Part shown: positions 5,921-12,258 of the stretch, one piece after another
Numbering within the stretch: position 1 is the first letter of the stretch
Layout: the number at the start of each line of letters is the position of its first letter
Assembly: GCA_964454685.1 (NCBI GenBank)
Contig: CAYVTZ010000053.1
Coordinates: 1 to 17,512 of the forward strand
DNA: 17,512 bases
Source: CAYVTZ01 sp964454685
GTDB taxonomy: Bacteria; Bacillota; Clostridia; Christensenellales; Christensenellaceae
Direction of reading: 5' to 3'
The notes under the pieces: generated by a model
Databases searched by the model: none
The model's input: the letters and a program-made list of their open reading frames with translations, nothing else
What the model was told of the DNA's origin: nothing
Position numbers and translations under genes: made by a program

Positions 5921-6989
5921 AATTTTTTCCATTCCAATGCGCGTGATCCCATAATCCCAGAGCTGCGTCCCGAACAGAGTCACCATAGGCGAGGTATCTC
6001 CCGCGCTTAACGATGTAGCAAGGCTTCAGTTGCATCACCTTGTCTCTAACACTCTCAAATATCCGCATTTTCCGAATCAGCATATTCCCAATCTTCTTTG
6101 CTCGGCCAGTATCCATCATGATGAAACCACCCTCGCAACTTACCGCGTAGTTTTGACCTTGAAAGTTGATGTTTTCAAGTTCTTCGCAGGCGAAAAATGC
6201 GTTGTATCCAACGTCTGAAATGCGCTCTGGCAAAGTGATTCCTTTCAGTTTTCGACACTCATCAAAAGCCGTTGCGCCAATTCTCTCAACCCCTTCCGGC
6301 AAGCGAATTTCCAGTATATCATTGCAGGATTGAAATGCATTGTTACCAATTTCTCGAAGTGTATCCGGAAACTGCACTTCTTTTAGTTCATAGCAAAAAG
6401 AAAATGCGTTTCCGGGGATTTTTTCGATACCGTTTTGGAAGGTTACTTGCTTCAAGCTCATGCAGTCAGCAAAAGCACTAGCTCCAAGATGTCTCAAACT
6501 GCCGGGCAGAATGATTTCACTCAGCCTATGGCATTTCATGAATACGCAATCGCTGATTTTTCGCAGACCATCCGCCAGTACAACTGTAGTTAGAGATACG
6601 CAATTCGCAAAGGCTATTTTGCTGATTTGTCGCAAGCTACTTGGCAACACGATTTTCTTTAGCGAATCACATTTGGCAAACGCAGCCCTGCCAATCGAAA
6701 CCAGTGTCCCCGGAAATTGCAGTCCGGTAAGACTAACACAGCAGCGAAATGCACCTTCGCAAATATATCTGATGCCATTCGGCAGATTAATTTTTTGAAG
6801 ACTAAAGCAATGCGCGAATGCATTTTTTCCAATTTTGCGTATCGTTTCAGGAAGGATGACTTCTTCCGCCTTTTCGAGACCACGAAAGGCATGATCACCA
6901 ATCTCTTTTACGCCTTTTGGCACGCGGATAACACCTTCCACAACATCCGGTTTTTTGACATCGACAAGAATGTCATTTTCGATTAACAT
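5907..6989 (-). CDS. BspA-type leucine-rich-repeat protein (LRR_5), apparently cytoplasmic
   Basis: The 360-residue protein consists mostly of about ten 23-residue repeats with the pattern LPxxLxxIGxxAFxxCxxLxxI, running from about residue 20 to 270 (for example LPETIRKIGKNAFAHCFSLQKI and LPSSLRQISKIAFANCVSLTTV). The C-terminal 80 residues are non-repetitive and end WDHAHWNGKNFDLK. This repeat class usually mediates protein or surface binding, but here there is no signal peptide, membrane segment or wall anchor, so an intracellular partner is likely. The ATG at 6989 has AAAGGAG at the right distance; an ATG at 7004 overlaps that site and is rejected. It follows the clamp gene after 52 bases containing a long hairpin without a U-tract, so both may be one unit from module C. 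Confidence 0.85.
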   Translation of the reverse strand: MLIENDILVDVKKPDVVEGVIRVPKGVKEIGDHAFRGLEKAEEVILPETIRKIGKNAFAHCFSLQKINLPNGIRYICEGAFRCCVSLTGLQFPGTLVSIGRAAFAKCDSLKKIVLPSSLRQISKIAFANCVSLTTVVLADGLRKISDCVFMKCHRLSEIILPGSLRHLGASAFADCMSLKQVTFQNGIEKIPGNAFSFCYELKEVQFPDTLREIGNNAFQSCNDILEIRLPEGVERIGATAFDECRKLKGITLPERISDVGYNAFFACEELENINFQGQNYAVSCEGGFIMMDTGRAKKIGNMLIRKMRIFESVRDKVMQLKPCYIVKRGRYLAYGDSVRDAALGLWDHAHWNGKNFDLK

Positions 6990-7007
6990 ATTCTCTCCTT
7001 TCATTGA

Positions 7008-7037
7008 TTAGAGCTGCGCAATCACGCACAGCTCTAA
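7008..7037 (-). other. Hairpin between clamp and LRR genes
   Basis: TTAGAGCTG and CAGCTCTAA form a perfect 9-bp stem, extended by four more pairs including G-U, around TGAT. No U-tract follows on either strand. It lies 5 bases after the clamp stop and just upstream of the LRR gene's ribosome binding site. A role in mRNA stability, processing or weak termination is possible. Confidence 0.5.
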
Positions 7038-7041
7038 TATA

Positions 7042-8130
7042 TTAATTGCGCATCTGTATCGGTAGAACCAGATGTGTGTAAGAATTGCCTTGGATGATGA
7101 TTGGGCTAATCGGTGTCGAAAACTCCAGCGTAATCTCATCATCATCACAATTCTTTAATGCGTCCTGCAAAAATGCCGGGGAAAACCCGATACGCAGTGT
7201 TCCGCCCTCAGTTGCAGATTCTAATTCTTCACGAATGTCACCGCTTGCATCCTCAGACGTCAAGGTAACGCCTTTTTCCGCAATTTCTGCGACCACCGGC
7301 TTGCCGGTATCCGTGAAAAGTGCTGCGCGTTCAAGTGTCGATAGCAGTGGCAGACGCTTAACCGCAGCAGTAATGCCGCTACGGGGTTGCAGAAGCTTTT
7401 TGTAATTGAGGAACTCTCCCGCTATCAATCCCGTTCGATACACAATGCCTTCGATCTGCATGACCATAGCATGAGGCGTCACCTCTACCTCAACAAGCAC
7501 ACTTTTTTTGGGCATAAGCCTTAAAATGTTTTTGACTGATTGTAGTGGAATCATCGCTTTCATTTGTGCGGCGTCCTTCAAGTCACAGCCTTCCAGTCTG
7601 CGGATTGCGAGCCTGTATCCGTCAACCGCTACCGCTTCAAGTAACTCGGCACCTGCGCATAGGCATACACAAGACAATGTTGGTCTGTTGTTATCTTTGC
7701 TCGCTGCAAATGCTGTTTTGGAAAATAGTGTTTTCACATCATCGCTCTGCATTTGCAGCAGGGATGTTCCTTCGGTTTTTCCCTGCTTCCAACTTTGCAC
7801 ATCCGGAGCGGTCGGGTTGACGTCTTCGCATGTAATGGACGCCGTGCTCCTTCCACACTTGATTTTTACCTTGTTTTCAGCGCCCATCTTACATGAAATG
7901 CTTTCGTTCACTGACTTTGAGACTAAGCTCAAAATGCTTTTCAGCGGAACAACACAAATGCCGCTTTCTTTTATTTCTGCTTCAACTTCGATTGCAATAG
8001 CGTTTGTACCATCGTCCGATGACAAAATCAGTTTTTCATTCGCGTTAATTACAAGCGGACTCAGCACCACGGCAGTGTTTATACTTTTTAATGCTTTCTC
8101 AATATCGAATTTGCTTACTTTGAATTCCAT
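7042..8130 (-). CDS. dnaN: DNA polymerase III beta subunit-like sliding clamp
   Basis: The 362-residue protein matches the beta clamp in length and in its three-domain layout: KFDIEKALKSINTAV near the start; VAVDGYRLAIRRL around 165-180; the C-terminal FLQDALKN then ending YTHLVLPIQMRN, the counterpart of the clamp's YLVLPMRL end. Clamps encircle DNA and hold polymerases and repair factors. It is diverged from chromosomal DnaN, and its setting among element genes points to an element-borne second clamp that may bias host replication proteins to the element. GAAGGGAG lies before the ATG at 8130. The gene sits 20 bases behind the module C terminator, so its transcription depends on read-through. 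Confidence 0.88.
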   Translation of the reverse strand: MEFKVSKFDIEKALKSINTAVVLSPLVINANEKLILSSDDGTNAIAIEVEAEIKESGICVVPLKSILSLVSKSVNESISCKMGAENKVKIKCGRSTASITCEDVNPTAPDVQSWKQGKTEGTSLLQMQSDDVKTLFSKTAFAASKDNNRPTLSCVCLCAGAELLEAVAVDGYRLAIRRLEGCDLKDAAQMKAMIPLQSVKNILRLMPKKSVLVEVEVTPHAMVMQIEGIVYRTGLIAGEFLNYKKLLQPRSGITAAVKRLPLLSTLERAALFTDTGKPVVAEIAEKGVTLTSEDASGDIREELESATEGGTLRIGFSPAFLQDALKNCDDDEITLEFSTPISPIIIQGNSYTHLVLPIQMRN

Positions 8131-8147
8131 TGCTTTCTCCCTTCAAT

Positions 8148-8176
8148 AGAAAAGAGCCGCATAACAAATGCGACTC
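8148..8176 (-). terminator. Leader terminator of module C (before dnaN)
   Basis: On the minus strand GAGTCGCAT pairs with ATGCGGCTC (one G-U pair) around a 5-base loop and is followed by TTTTC. The hairpin starts 49 bases after the -10 at 8226-8231 and ends about 20 bases before the clamp start codon. The short U-tract suggests incomplete termination. Confidence 0.78.
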
Positions 8177-8225
8177 AAAAATCCTCACTTGATTGGTTTA
8201 CCAATCGCTCTCAACTGCTGTTTTC
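8177..8225 (-). promoter_or_regulatory. Leader element of module C: box, hairpin, box
   Basis: The 49-base leader has CAGTTGAGAGCGATT, a perfect hairpin GATTGG-TAAA-CCAATC, then AAGTGAGGATT just before the terminator. This is the clearest hairpin-plus-box arrangement of the four modules. Confidence 0.58.
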
Positions 8226-8255
8226 ATTGTATCGCGCTAACGCTTAGCATGTCAA
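8226..8255 (-). promoter_or_regulatory. Promoter of module C with palindrome in the spacer
   Basis: TTGACA (8250-8255) and TACAAT (8226-8231) are separated by 18 bases; this is the best consensus promoter in the window. The spacer contains the 13-base palindrome GCTAAGCGTTAGC (8236-8248), placed where a repressor would block RNA polymerase. It begins 5 bases after the stop of the RecU-like gene and would drive dnaN and probably the LRR gene. Confidence 0.78.
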
Positions 8256-8260
8256 AAAAA

Positions 8261-8812
8261 TCAGTCTAAGAAAGCCAGCCAGAGCCCCTTCATGCTCACC
8301 TGATACTCCTTTAATTCAGGTTTAGTCATGTATTTTCTATTGTATATAGACGTCATGTCGCGCCAAACGCGCCATGGCACGCGGCAATATAGATCTTGTA
8401 TGCTCACCAATACAAAACAATCGCAACCCAGCGTATCCATCGCCTCAAGCTGCGAGGATTGCTCCGGCGTAATGGCGCTTTGCAAGATTTTGTCGTTGTC
8501 CGTCGCTTTCGCGTCAAACGCTATCGCCCTTCCGCCGTTTTTGCAACCCTTGTAATCCACTTGCGCCTTTTTCGCAAAGACGGCCTCAAACCTTCCGCCT
8601 CCAAGATTTTTTAGTACCTTCATAGGTTCAGGTGTCTTCTCTATCGCAGCTCGTCCTGCGGCTTTATAGCGCTCGCAGGACGCATCAATCAGGCATTCAA
8701 ATGCTGCGCCTTTTTCCCTGCTGTTATTCGTGCTTGTTTTACCGCTCACTCTTTTTTGCGTGATTCTGCGGTATTCTTCTGCGGTGATTCTTTGCATTTT
8801 ACTCACTCGCAA
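8261..8812 (-). CDS. recU: RecU-like Holliday junction resolvase
   Basis: The 183-residue protein matches the RecU family, which cuts Holliday junctions in Bacillota. It shows KGAAFECLIDASCERY (34-49, conserved Glu39), AAIEKTPEPMKVL (55-67, like the family's hxKPTPIQI), and the active-site segment VDYKGCKNGGRAIAFDAKAT (85-104) with Asp86, Asp100 and Lys102, where most RecU proteins have Glu in place of Asp100. The start is uncertain. TTG at 8812 has AAAGGAG 5 bases upstream; ATG at 8797 is too far from that site. It follows the HD gene with only a terminator between (8828-8861), leaving no room for an ordinary promoter, so expression needs read-through or an upstream promoter inside the HD gene. 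It probably serves element recombination or replication-intermediate resolution. Confidence 0.85.
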   Translation of the reverse strand: MRVSKMQRITAEEYRRITQKRVSGKTSTNNSREKGAAFECLIDASCERYKAAGRAAIEKTPEPMKVLKNLGGGRFEAVFAKKAQVDYKGCKNGGRAIAFDAKATDNDKILQSAITPEQSSQLEAMDTLGCDCFVLVSIQDLYCRVPWRVWRDMTSIYNRKYMTKPELKEYQVSMKGLWLAFLD

Positions 8813-8827
8813 CTCAGCTCCTTTCTC

Positions 8828-8861
8828 AAAAAAGGGCGCCCATACAAACAGATGAGCGCCC
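8828..8861 (-). terminator. Intrinsic terminator between HD and recU genes
   Basis: On the minus strand GGGCGCTCAT pairs with ATGGGCGCCC around an 8-base loop and runs into six U. It starts 9 bases after the HD gene's stop codon and ends 16 bases before the recU start, so it separates recU from its upstream genes unless bypassed. The flanking CGAGTAAAATATT resembles the box CGAGTAAAGGATT of module D. Confidence 0.85.
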
Positions 8862-8870
8862 ATGAATATT

Positions 8871-9482
8871 TTACTCGTTTTTGTTACCGGACAGTTTCTC
8901 AACACTGCGCGGATCAGATCTGTATGTGGCCGTCATATCCGAAATACTAAGGATCGTGCACAGCGGCGTTTCCATAAACGCCAGGTTGATCGCTGGCTCA
9001 CCGCCTTTAACAGCATTGTCCCATCCAGCCATGTGCCAACGAATCGCCAGCACTTCCTCTCGTTTGAGCTCCAATCCATGTTTTTCAATCAAATACACAG
9101 ATTTTTCACCATGTCCAAAAGGAAATGTGTCCTTGACATTAAAACACGGCTCCTGCACCCATTTGCCGTTTGCGTCCTTCACATTTCTTGTGCCGGCTTC
9201 ATAGAAGTTTGTCTTGCAGATGTCATGAAAGAGCGTAATAATCGCAATACTCTCCCGCGTGTCCGCATCCATATCCTTTCTACGATTTACTTCAAGATGC
9301 TGTGCTGCGATGAATACGTTGCAGCTATGCCTCACCAGCCCACCGTAAACACTTAAGTGGTATCTCGTACTCGCCGGAGCAGTGTAAAAATCCGTCTCAT
9401 CTTCCAGCCACTTAAGCAACTCGTCGATTCCATTTCGTTTGATGCTACCGGCGTACCTTAAAAATTCTTCTTTCAGTCCCAT
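8871..9482 (-). CDS. HD-domain phosphohydrolase
   Basis: The 203-residue protein has the HD metal-site series: His52 (LVRHSCNVF), His86-Asp87 (LFHDICKTNFYE), His124 (FPFGHGEKSVYLI), His150 and Asp155 (IRWHMAGWDNA), and a terminal SISDMTATY around 180-187. This form, with LLHDxCK and FGHGEKSV, recurs in phages and conjugative elements of Bacillota as a predicted phosphohydrolase or nuclease of unknown substrate. The ATG at 9482 has AAGGAGG 8 bases upstream; an upstream TTG at 9503 overlaps the previous stop and is less likely. It follows the 191-residue gene after 17 bases and precedes a strong terminator. The substrate is not predictable from sequence. Confidence 0.82.
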   Translation of the reverse strand: MGLKEEFLRYAGSIKRNGIDELLKWLEDETDFYTAPASTRYHLSVYGGLVRHSCNVFIAAQHLEVNRRKDMDADTRESIAIITLFHDICKTNFYEAGTRNVKDANGKWVQEPCFNVKDTFPFGHGEKSVYLIEKHGLELKREEVLAIRWHMAGWDNAVKGGEPAINLAFMETPLCTILSISDMTATYRSDPRSVEKLSGNKNE

Positions 9483-9499
9483 GATGATTGCCTCCTTGA

Positions 9500-10075
9500 T
9501 CAATGTCCCGCCATAAATGACTTAACGCTTTTTCCATAGTGCGCACACAGCATCGCCACGTCTTTGAGCAGCATCGCCAGATGACTCCTCACAACGTTTC
9601 TGTCAGGCACTTCGCCGTCAACCAGCCACGCAACAGAAGCCGCCAGCAATTCGCTTGAACAGCGCTCCATTTTCGCGCACATTCTAGCTTCAAAGCTTGT
9701 ATCATGTGCGAAAATCTTTTTATACATTGAGCCGGCAAGTTTCTGAAATTGTTCAGGATCGCCACCAACCTCGATGCAACCAGCCATCGTACTGCCATGA
9801 ACGGCAAACACGCTAGATTTTGCTATTTCCTGCATCTCGATCTCCGTTGCCGAAGCCGCAACTGCAATGTTTTGCACCAATGCGCGCAGGCTCATATCTT
9901 CATCGTATTGTGCCTTATAGCAAGCGAAATACTGACCCGCCTCATTCGCCCAATAGCGCGTAAACTCCGAAACAGCGTTTTTGATCGTTGCGCATGTCGT
10001 CGCAAACAGATTTCCCTTTGGCTGAGAAAGTCTTACCTTCCTCAGCGTTTTCTCCTGATAATCATTCCAATTCAT
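9500..10075 (-). CDS. Hypothetical protein, 191 aa
   Basis: The protein has 191 residues, is mainly helical, and has no signal peptide or clear membrane segment. The start MNWNDYQEKTLRKVRL resembles the opening of phage MazG-like pyrophosphohydrolases (MxFxxYQxxAxRT), but the metal-binding acidic motif of that family is not visible, so I make no functional claim. The middle is Ala-rich (NIAVAASATEIEMQEIAKSS) and the C-terminus contains SELLAASVAWLVDGEVPDRN. The ATG at 10075 has AAGGAGAT 5 bases upstream. Its tight spacing to the HD gene (17 bases) suggests a shared operon. Confidence 0.72.
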   Translation of the reverse strand: MNWNDYQEKTLRKVRLSQPKGNLFATTCATIKNAVSEFTRYWANEAGQYFACYKAQYDEDMSLRALVQNIAVAASATEIEMQEIAKSSVFAVHGSTMAGCIEVGGDPEQFQKLAGSMYKKIFAHDTSFEARMCAKMERCSSELLAASVAWLVDGEVPDRNVVRSHLAMLLKDVAMLCAHYGKSVKSFMAGH

Positions 10076-10125
10076 TTTGAATCTCCTTCTTTAATTTGTT
10101 TGAGTTTGCCTCATATATTACATAC

Positions 10126-10145
10126 GAAAAAAACTCGGTTTTTTG
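10126..10145 (-). terminator. Weak AT-rich hairpin, possible terminator
   Basis: In the 85-base gap after the 281-residue gene, AAAAAAC pairs with GTTTTTT around CGA on the minus strand; the mirror image also forms on the plus strand. The stem is nearly all A-T, so termination would be weak. I see no clear promoter in this gap. Confidence 0.3.
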
Positions 10146-10160
10146 TCTTTTTTTTTCAGA

Positions 10161-11006
10161 TTAATCCATTCGCCTTTGTTTTGCTAGTTCCAGTAATCCG
10201 TCGCAATCCCATCCGGTCAGTGCCCGGATCATTCCGTCTGCATCGCGGCGCATCATTGCCTGATAGAAATTCTCACCTTTTTTCGAGATTGACCCGCTAT
10301 CATTGTGTAGCTCGTCTTTCAGTGCCTCAATTAACGCTGCCGCGTCCTCCCGACCCAGCGGTTTGTATTGAGCGTCCCACACAGGGAAACCAACCGGTTC
10401 GCATATATGCAATACATTGTTTTCTAGCGATTCGCGGTACCAGCCATCGATCAGCTTGCTCGTTGCATCTAAGTTGTGCGTGCTGTAACCCTCTCGGTTT
10501 GTGTAAAAATCCCAAAGTGATTCGCAAATAAGTATCTCCTCACAGTCACGGTAATACTTGATAACATCCGAGTTAATTGGCGTTAAGTCTTCGGACGCAC
10601 TATCAAAAAAGAATAAAATTTCCTCCATGAAAGCCATTTTTGAAGACCGATGTCGGTAGTCGTCCGCAGATCTCGGCTGGTATCTTTTTGCAAACTCGCT
10701 GATTTCGGCTTCAAGACGCCCGACTAGCTCTACTGCAACGAATAACTCAGGCGGTTCATCCCCACGAATAATTGCCTCGACGTCCCAGATTTTTTCCTTG
10801 TGGTCACATTCTTGGCTTGATGGGCAGGACTCGCATGCCTCGCAAACAACATTCTGCGTTTTTGGGCATCTAAATGTCACCAATCCGGCCTTAAAATCTA
10901 CTTTCGTAACGTCTGCCTCATCTACTATCCTGCGAAAAGTAGAATCACTCAAAATTTCGTTTTCTGCCGCATAAACACTCTGCACATTCTCGCTACTTTT
11001 TTCCAT
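10161..11006 (-). CDS. Hypothetical protein, 281 aa, with Cys cluster
   Basis: The protein has 281 residues, acidic overall, without membrane segments. The N-terminal third carries a dense cysteine group, C47 then CEACESCPSSQECDHKE (C55, C58, C61, C67), suited to zinc or Fe-S binding. The remainder is probably helical (AVELVGRLEAEISEFAKRY; AFMEEILFFFDSASEDL; YYRDCEEILICESLWDFY) and ends in GDCDGLLELAKQRR-like basic sequence. No known family is recognised. AGGAGGAAGGACA gives a strong ribosome binding site at the ATG, and the gene begins 11 bases after the 47-residue gene, so both come from the module D leader. It could be a regulator with a metal-binding knuckle; nothing proves DNA or RNA binding. 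Confidence 0.75.
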   Translation of the reverse strand: MEKSSENVQSVYAAENEILSDSTFRRIVDEADVTKVDFKAGLVTFRCPKTQNVVCEACESCPSSQECDHKEKIWDVEAIIRGDEPPELFVAVELVGRLEAEISEFAKRYQPRSADDYRHRSSKMAFMEEILFFFDSASEDLTPINSDVIKYYRDCEEILICESLWDFYTNREGYSTHNLDATSKLIDGWYRESLENNVLHICEPVGFPVWDAQYKPLGREDAAALIEALKDELHNDSGSISKKGENFYQAMMRRDADGMIRALTGWDCDGLLELAKQRRMD

Positions 11007-11017
11007 TGTCCTTCCTC

Positions 11018-11161
11018 CTAATACTGTTCCTTTCGGGTAGAGCTCTTGGCTTTTCCTCGATTGTACCGCTTCTTGTCAGGTATAACCTTCGTCCGCGGAT
11101 TTACTCCGTTCCAATCCCTGCGAATACCGGTCAATAGTTCGGTGTTTGTTTTTGTTTTCAT
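11018..11161 (-). CDS. Small basic protein, 47 aa
   Basis: The 47-residue, highly basic protein has the core RRDWNGVNPRTKVIPDKKRY followed by NRGKAKSS. Short proteins with a NPxTRVxxxKKxYxR core are frequent in phages and elements of Bacillota, but have no known function; nucleic-acid or ribosome contact is only a guess from charge. The ATG at 11161 has GAAAGG 8 bases upstream and lies about 20 bases behind the U-tract of the module D terminator. The next gene starts 11 bases after its stop. Confidence 0.72.
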   Translation of the reverse strand: MKTKTNTELLTGIRRDWNGVNPRTKVIPDKKRYNRGKAKSSTRKEQY

Positions 11162-11178
11162 GAAAAATCCTTTCGTAA

Positions 11179-11210
11179 ATAAAAGAGCCAACACAAAATG
11201 CATTGACTCT
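11179..11210 (-). terminator. Leader terminator of module D
   Basis: On the minus strand AGAGTCAAT pairs with GTTGGCTCT (two G-U pairs) around a loop of about 8 bases and is followed by TTTATTT. It starts 51 bases after the -10 at 11262-11267 and ends about 20 bases before the ATG at 11161. It can also end read-through from the export operon. Confidence 0.75.
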
Positions 11211-11261
11211 TAAATCCTTTACTCGATGCTAAAACGCACCAAATTATTACTCGCTACGATC
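11211..11261 (-). promoter_or_regulatory. Leader element of module D: box, hairpin, box
   Basis: The 51-base leader contains CGAGTAATAATTT, a 5-bp hairpin GGTGC-GTTTTA-GCATC, and CGAGTAAAGGATTT next to the terminator. The two boxes are a plain direct repeat 28 bases apart, the clearest duplication of the box among the four modules. An inverted repeat GCTACG-CTGAT-CGTAGC (11252-11268) overlaps the -10. Confidence 0.55.
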
Positions 11262-11302
11262 AGCGTAGCATATTCGATAGCAACGTTGCAAATTTTTGTC
11301 AA
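11262..11302 (-). promoter_or_regulatory. Promoter region of module D (two overlapping options)
   Basis: Option one is TTGCAA (11286-11291), an 18-base spacer and TACGCT (11262-11267), with ATATGC before and G after the -10 as in module B. Option two is TTGACA (11297-11302) with a 17-base spacer and TATCGA (11274-11279). A palindrome GCAACGTTGC (11280-11289) lies across the region and could be an operator. The promoter overlaps the 3' end of the NlpC/P60 gene. Confidence 0.5.
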
Positions 11303-11838
11303 TCGTATAGTCTCGCGTAAAACGACGGCGTCCCCTGAACGGACACCTCGCGGTAGACCACTCCGCCGGCGCTTGGCGAACTTTCGACCATCATGCCATC
11401 GCCAGCATAGATGGCAGCATGTCCTATCTGCATATAACGATCTTGCACACGCGCTTTGTCCGGATAACTCCAAAAAATCAAGTCTCCCGGCGCAGCATCT
11501 TCCGCGTCAACAACTCTGTTGCCATCAACGGCGCTCCTTGCTTGTTCAGCAGCAGTCCATGGAATGTTAACTCCCGCACATTCATATGCCCACTGAGTCA
11601 AACCGGAGCAGTCTATATAGTCTCCCTGTCCCCTAAGTTCTAAGCTGTAAGGGTCTCCCAGTCTACTTAACGCATGTTCCACAATTTCGCTCCCTATTCC
11701 TCCGGTGGGCAAATTCACCGTCGCAAGTCCGCTTTCGCCGCCGCTTCTTCCCTTGTCACCCGCAAATGCGGTAACTGGTGAGAACACACACATACACAAT
11801 GCAATCGAAAATACAAAAGCAATAATTTTTCCCTTCAT
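11299..11838 (-). CDS. Secreted NlpC/P60 peptidoglycan endopeptidase
   Basis: The 179-residue protein has a signal peptide (residues 1-26, ending VTAFAG) and one NlpC/P60 domain. The catalytic Cys77 lies in YIDCSGLTQWAYECAGV and His140 in MQIGHAAIYAGDGMMVESS; APGDLIFWSYP (116-125) is the usual family segment between them. Such enzymes cut cell-wall peptides and serve conjugation or phage systems by opening the wall locally. There is no cell-wall-binding repeat, so retention at the surface may depend on partners. It is the last gene of the export operon, 24 bases after the signal peptidase gene, with a somewhat distant AAAGGA site before the ATG. Confidence 0.9.
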   Translation of the reverse strand: MKGKIIAFVFSIALCMCVFSPVTAFAGDKGRSGGESGLATVNLPTGGIGSEIVEHALSRLGDPYSLELRGQGDYIDCSGLTQWAYECAGVNIPWTAAEQARSAVDGNRVVDAEDAAPGDLIFWSYPDKARVQDRYMQIGHAAIYAGDGMMVESSPSAGGVVYREVSVQGTPSFYARLYD

Positions 11839-11862
11839 TTATACGTTTTATTCCTTTCTTTT

Positions 11863-12258
11863 TTACGCCCCTTCTACAACTGCGATAACATCCGCAATTT
11901 CAACAAACGGATTCTCCCAAAAGCGCGAATCATAGGATTGGGGCTTGTTGTCTCCCTCCACATATAAGCATCCATTTGGCACTACAGCAGTTGAACCATC
12001 TGCCCCTTTTACCTTATCCGCCGCAACACCTGTCACCCTTTTAGTAAGCGTAACACCATCATGAAAAAATACGATTACATCTCCTTTTTTCACCTCCTTA
12101 AAGATTCGAATTCCGATATAGACCGAGCCTTCATGTAATGTCGGCTCCATAGAAGGACTGGGTACATAAAACAAACAAAGTATATTTGCGAAAATAAAAT
12201 AACAGGCAAAGAACACGATCCCAATGATCGCTAATCCACTAAAAGCACTTTTATGCAT
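11863..12258 (-). CDS. lepB: Type I signal peptidase (S26), minimal form
   Basis: The 131-residue protein is a short type I signal peptidase, anchored by one N-terminal helix (about 7-30), which removes signal peptides outside the membrane. It has the catalytic serine in VPSPSMEPT (Ser36), the general-base lysine in LTKRV (Lys73), and box E as GDNKPQSYDSR (102-112). It lacks the long insertions of larger SPases, as in many Gram-positive and element-borne enzymes. The ATG overlaps the stop of the lipoprotein gene by 8 bases. Placement between a lipoprotein and an NlpC/P60 enzyme suggests it processes proteins of this operon, or a pilin-like substrate; that is inference. The gene symbol denotes the family only. 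Confidence 0.9.
   Translation of the reverse strand: MHKSAFSGLAIIGIVFFACYFIFANILCLFYVPSPSMEPTLHEGSVYIGIRIFKEVKKGDVIVFFHDGVTLTKRVTGVAADKVKGADGSTAVVPNGCLYVEGDNKPQSYDSRFWENPFVEIADVIAVVEGA

Noticed and set aside
7508..8149. Plus-strand open frame antisense to dnaN (213 codons)
   Set aside because: The minus-strand product is a clear beta clamp; the plus frame is a compositional shadow rich in Ser, Phe and Leu.
9749..10531. Long plus-strand open frame (260 codons)
   Set aside because: It runs antisense across two well-supported minus-strand genes and the gap between them, has low-complexity Phe/Leu/Ser/Cys/Arg-rich translation and no ribosome binding site.
3843..11302. CRISPR array or transposable repeat family as explanation of the repeated leaders
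   Set aside because: Copies are kilobases apart, differ in sequence while keeping layout, have no target duplications or terminal repeats, and each sits exactly at a gene junction in the same orientation.
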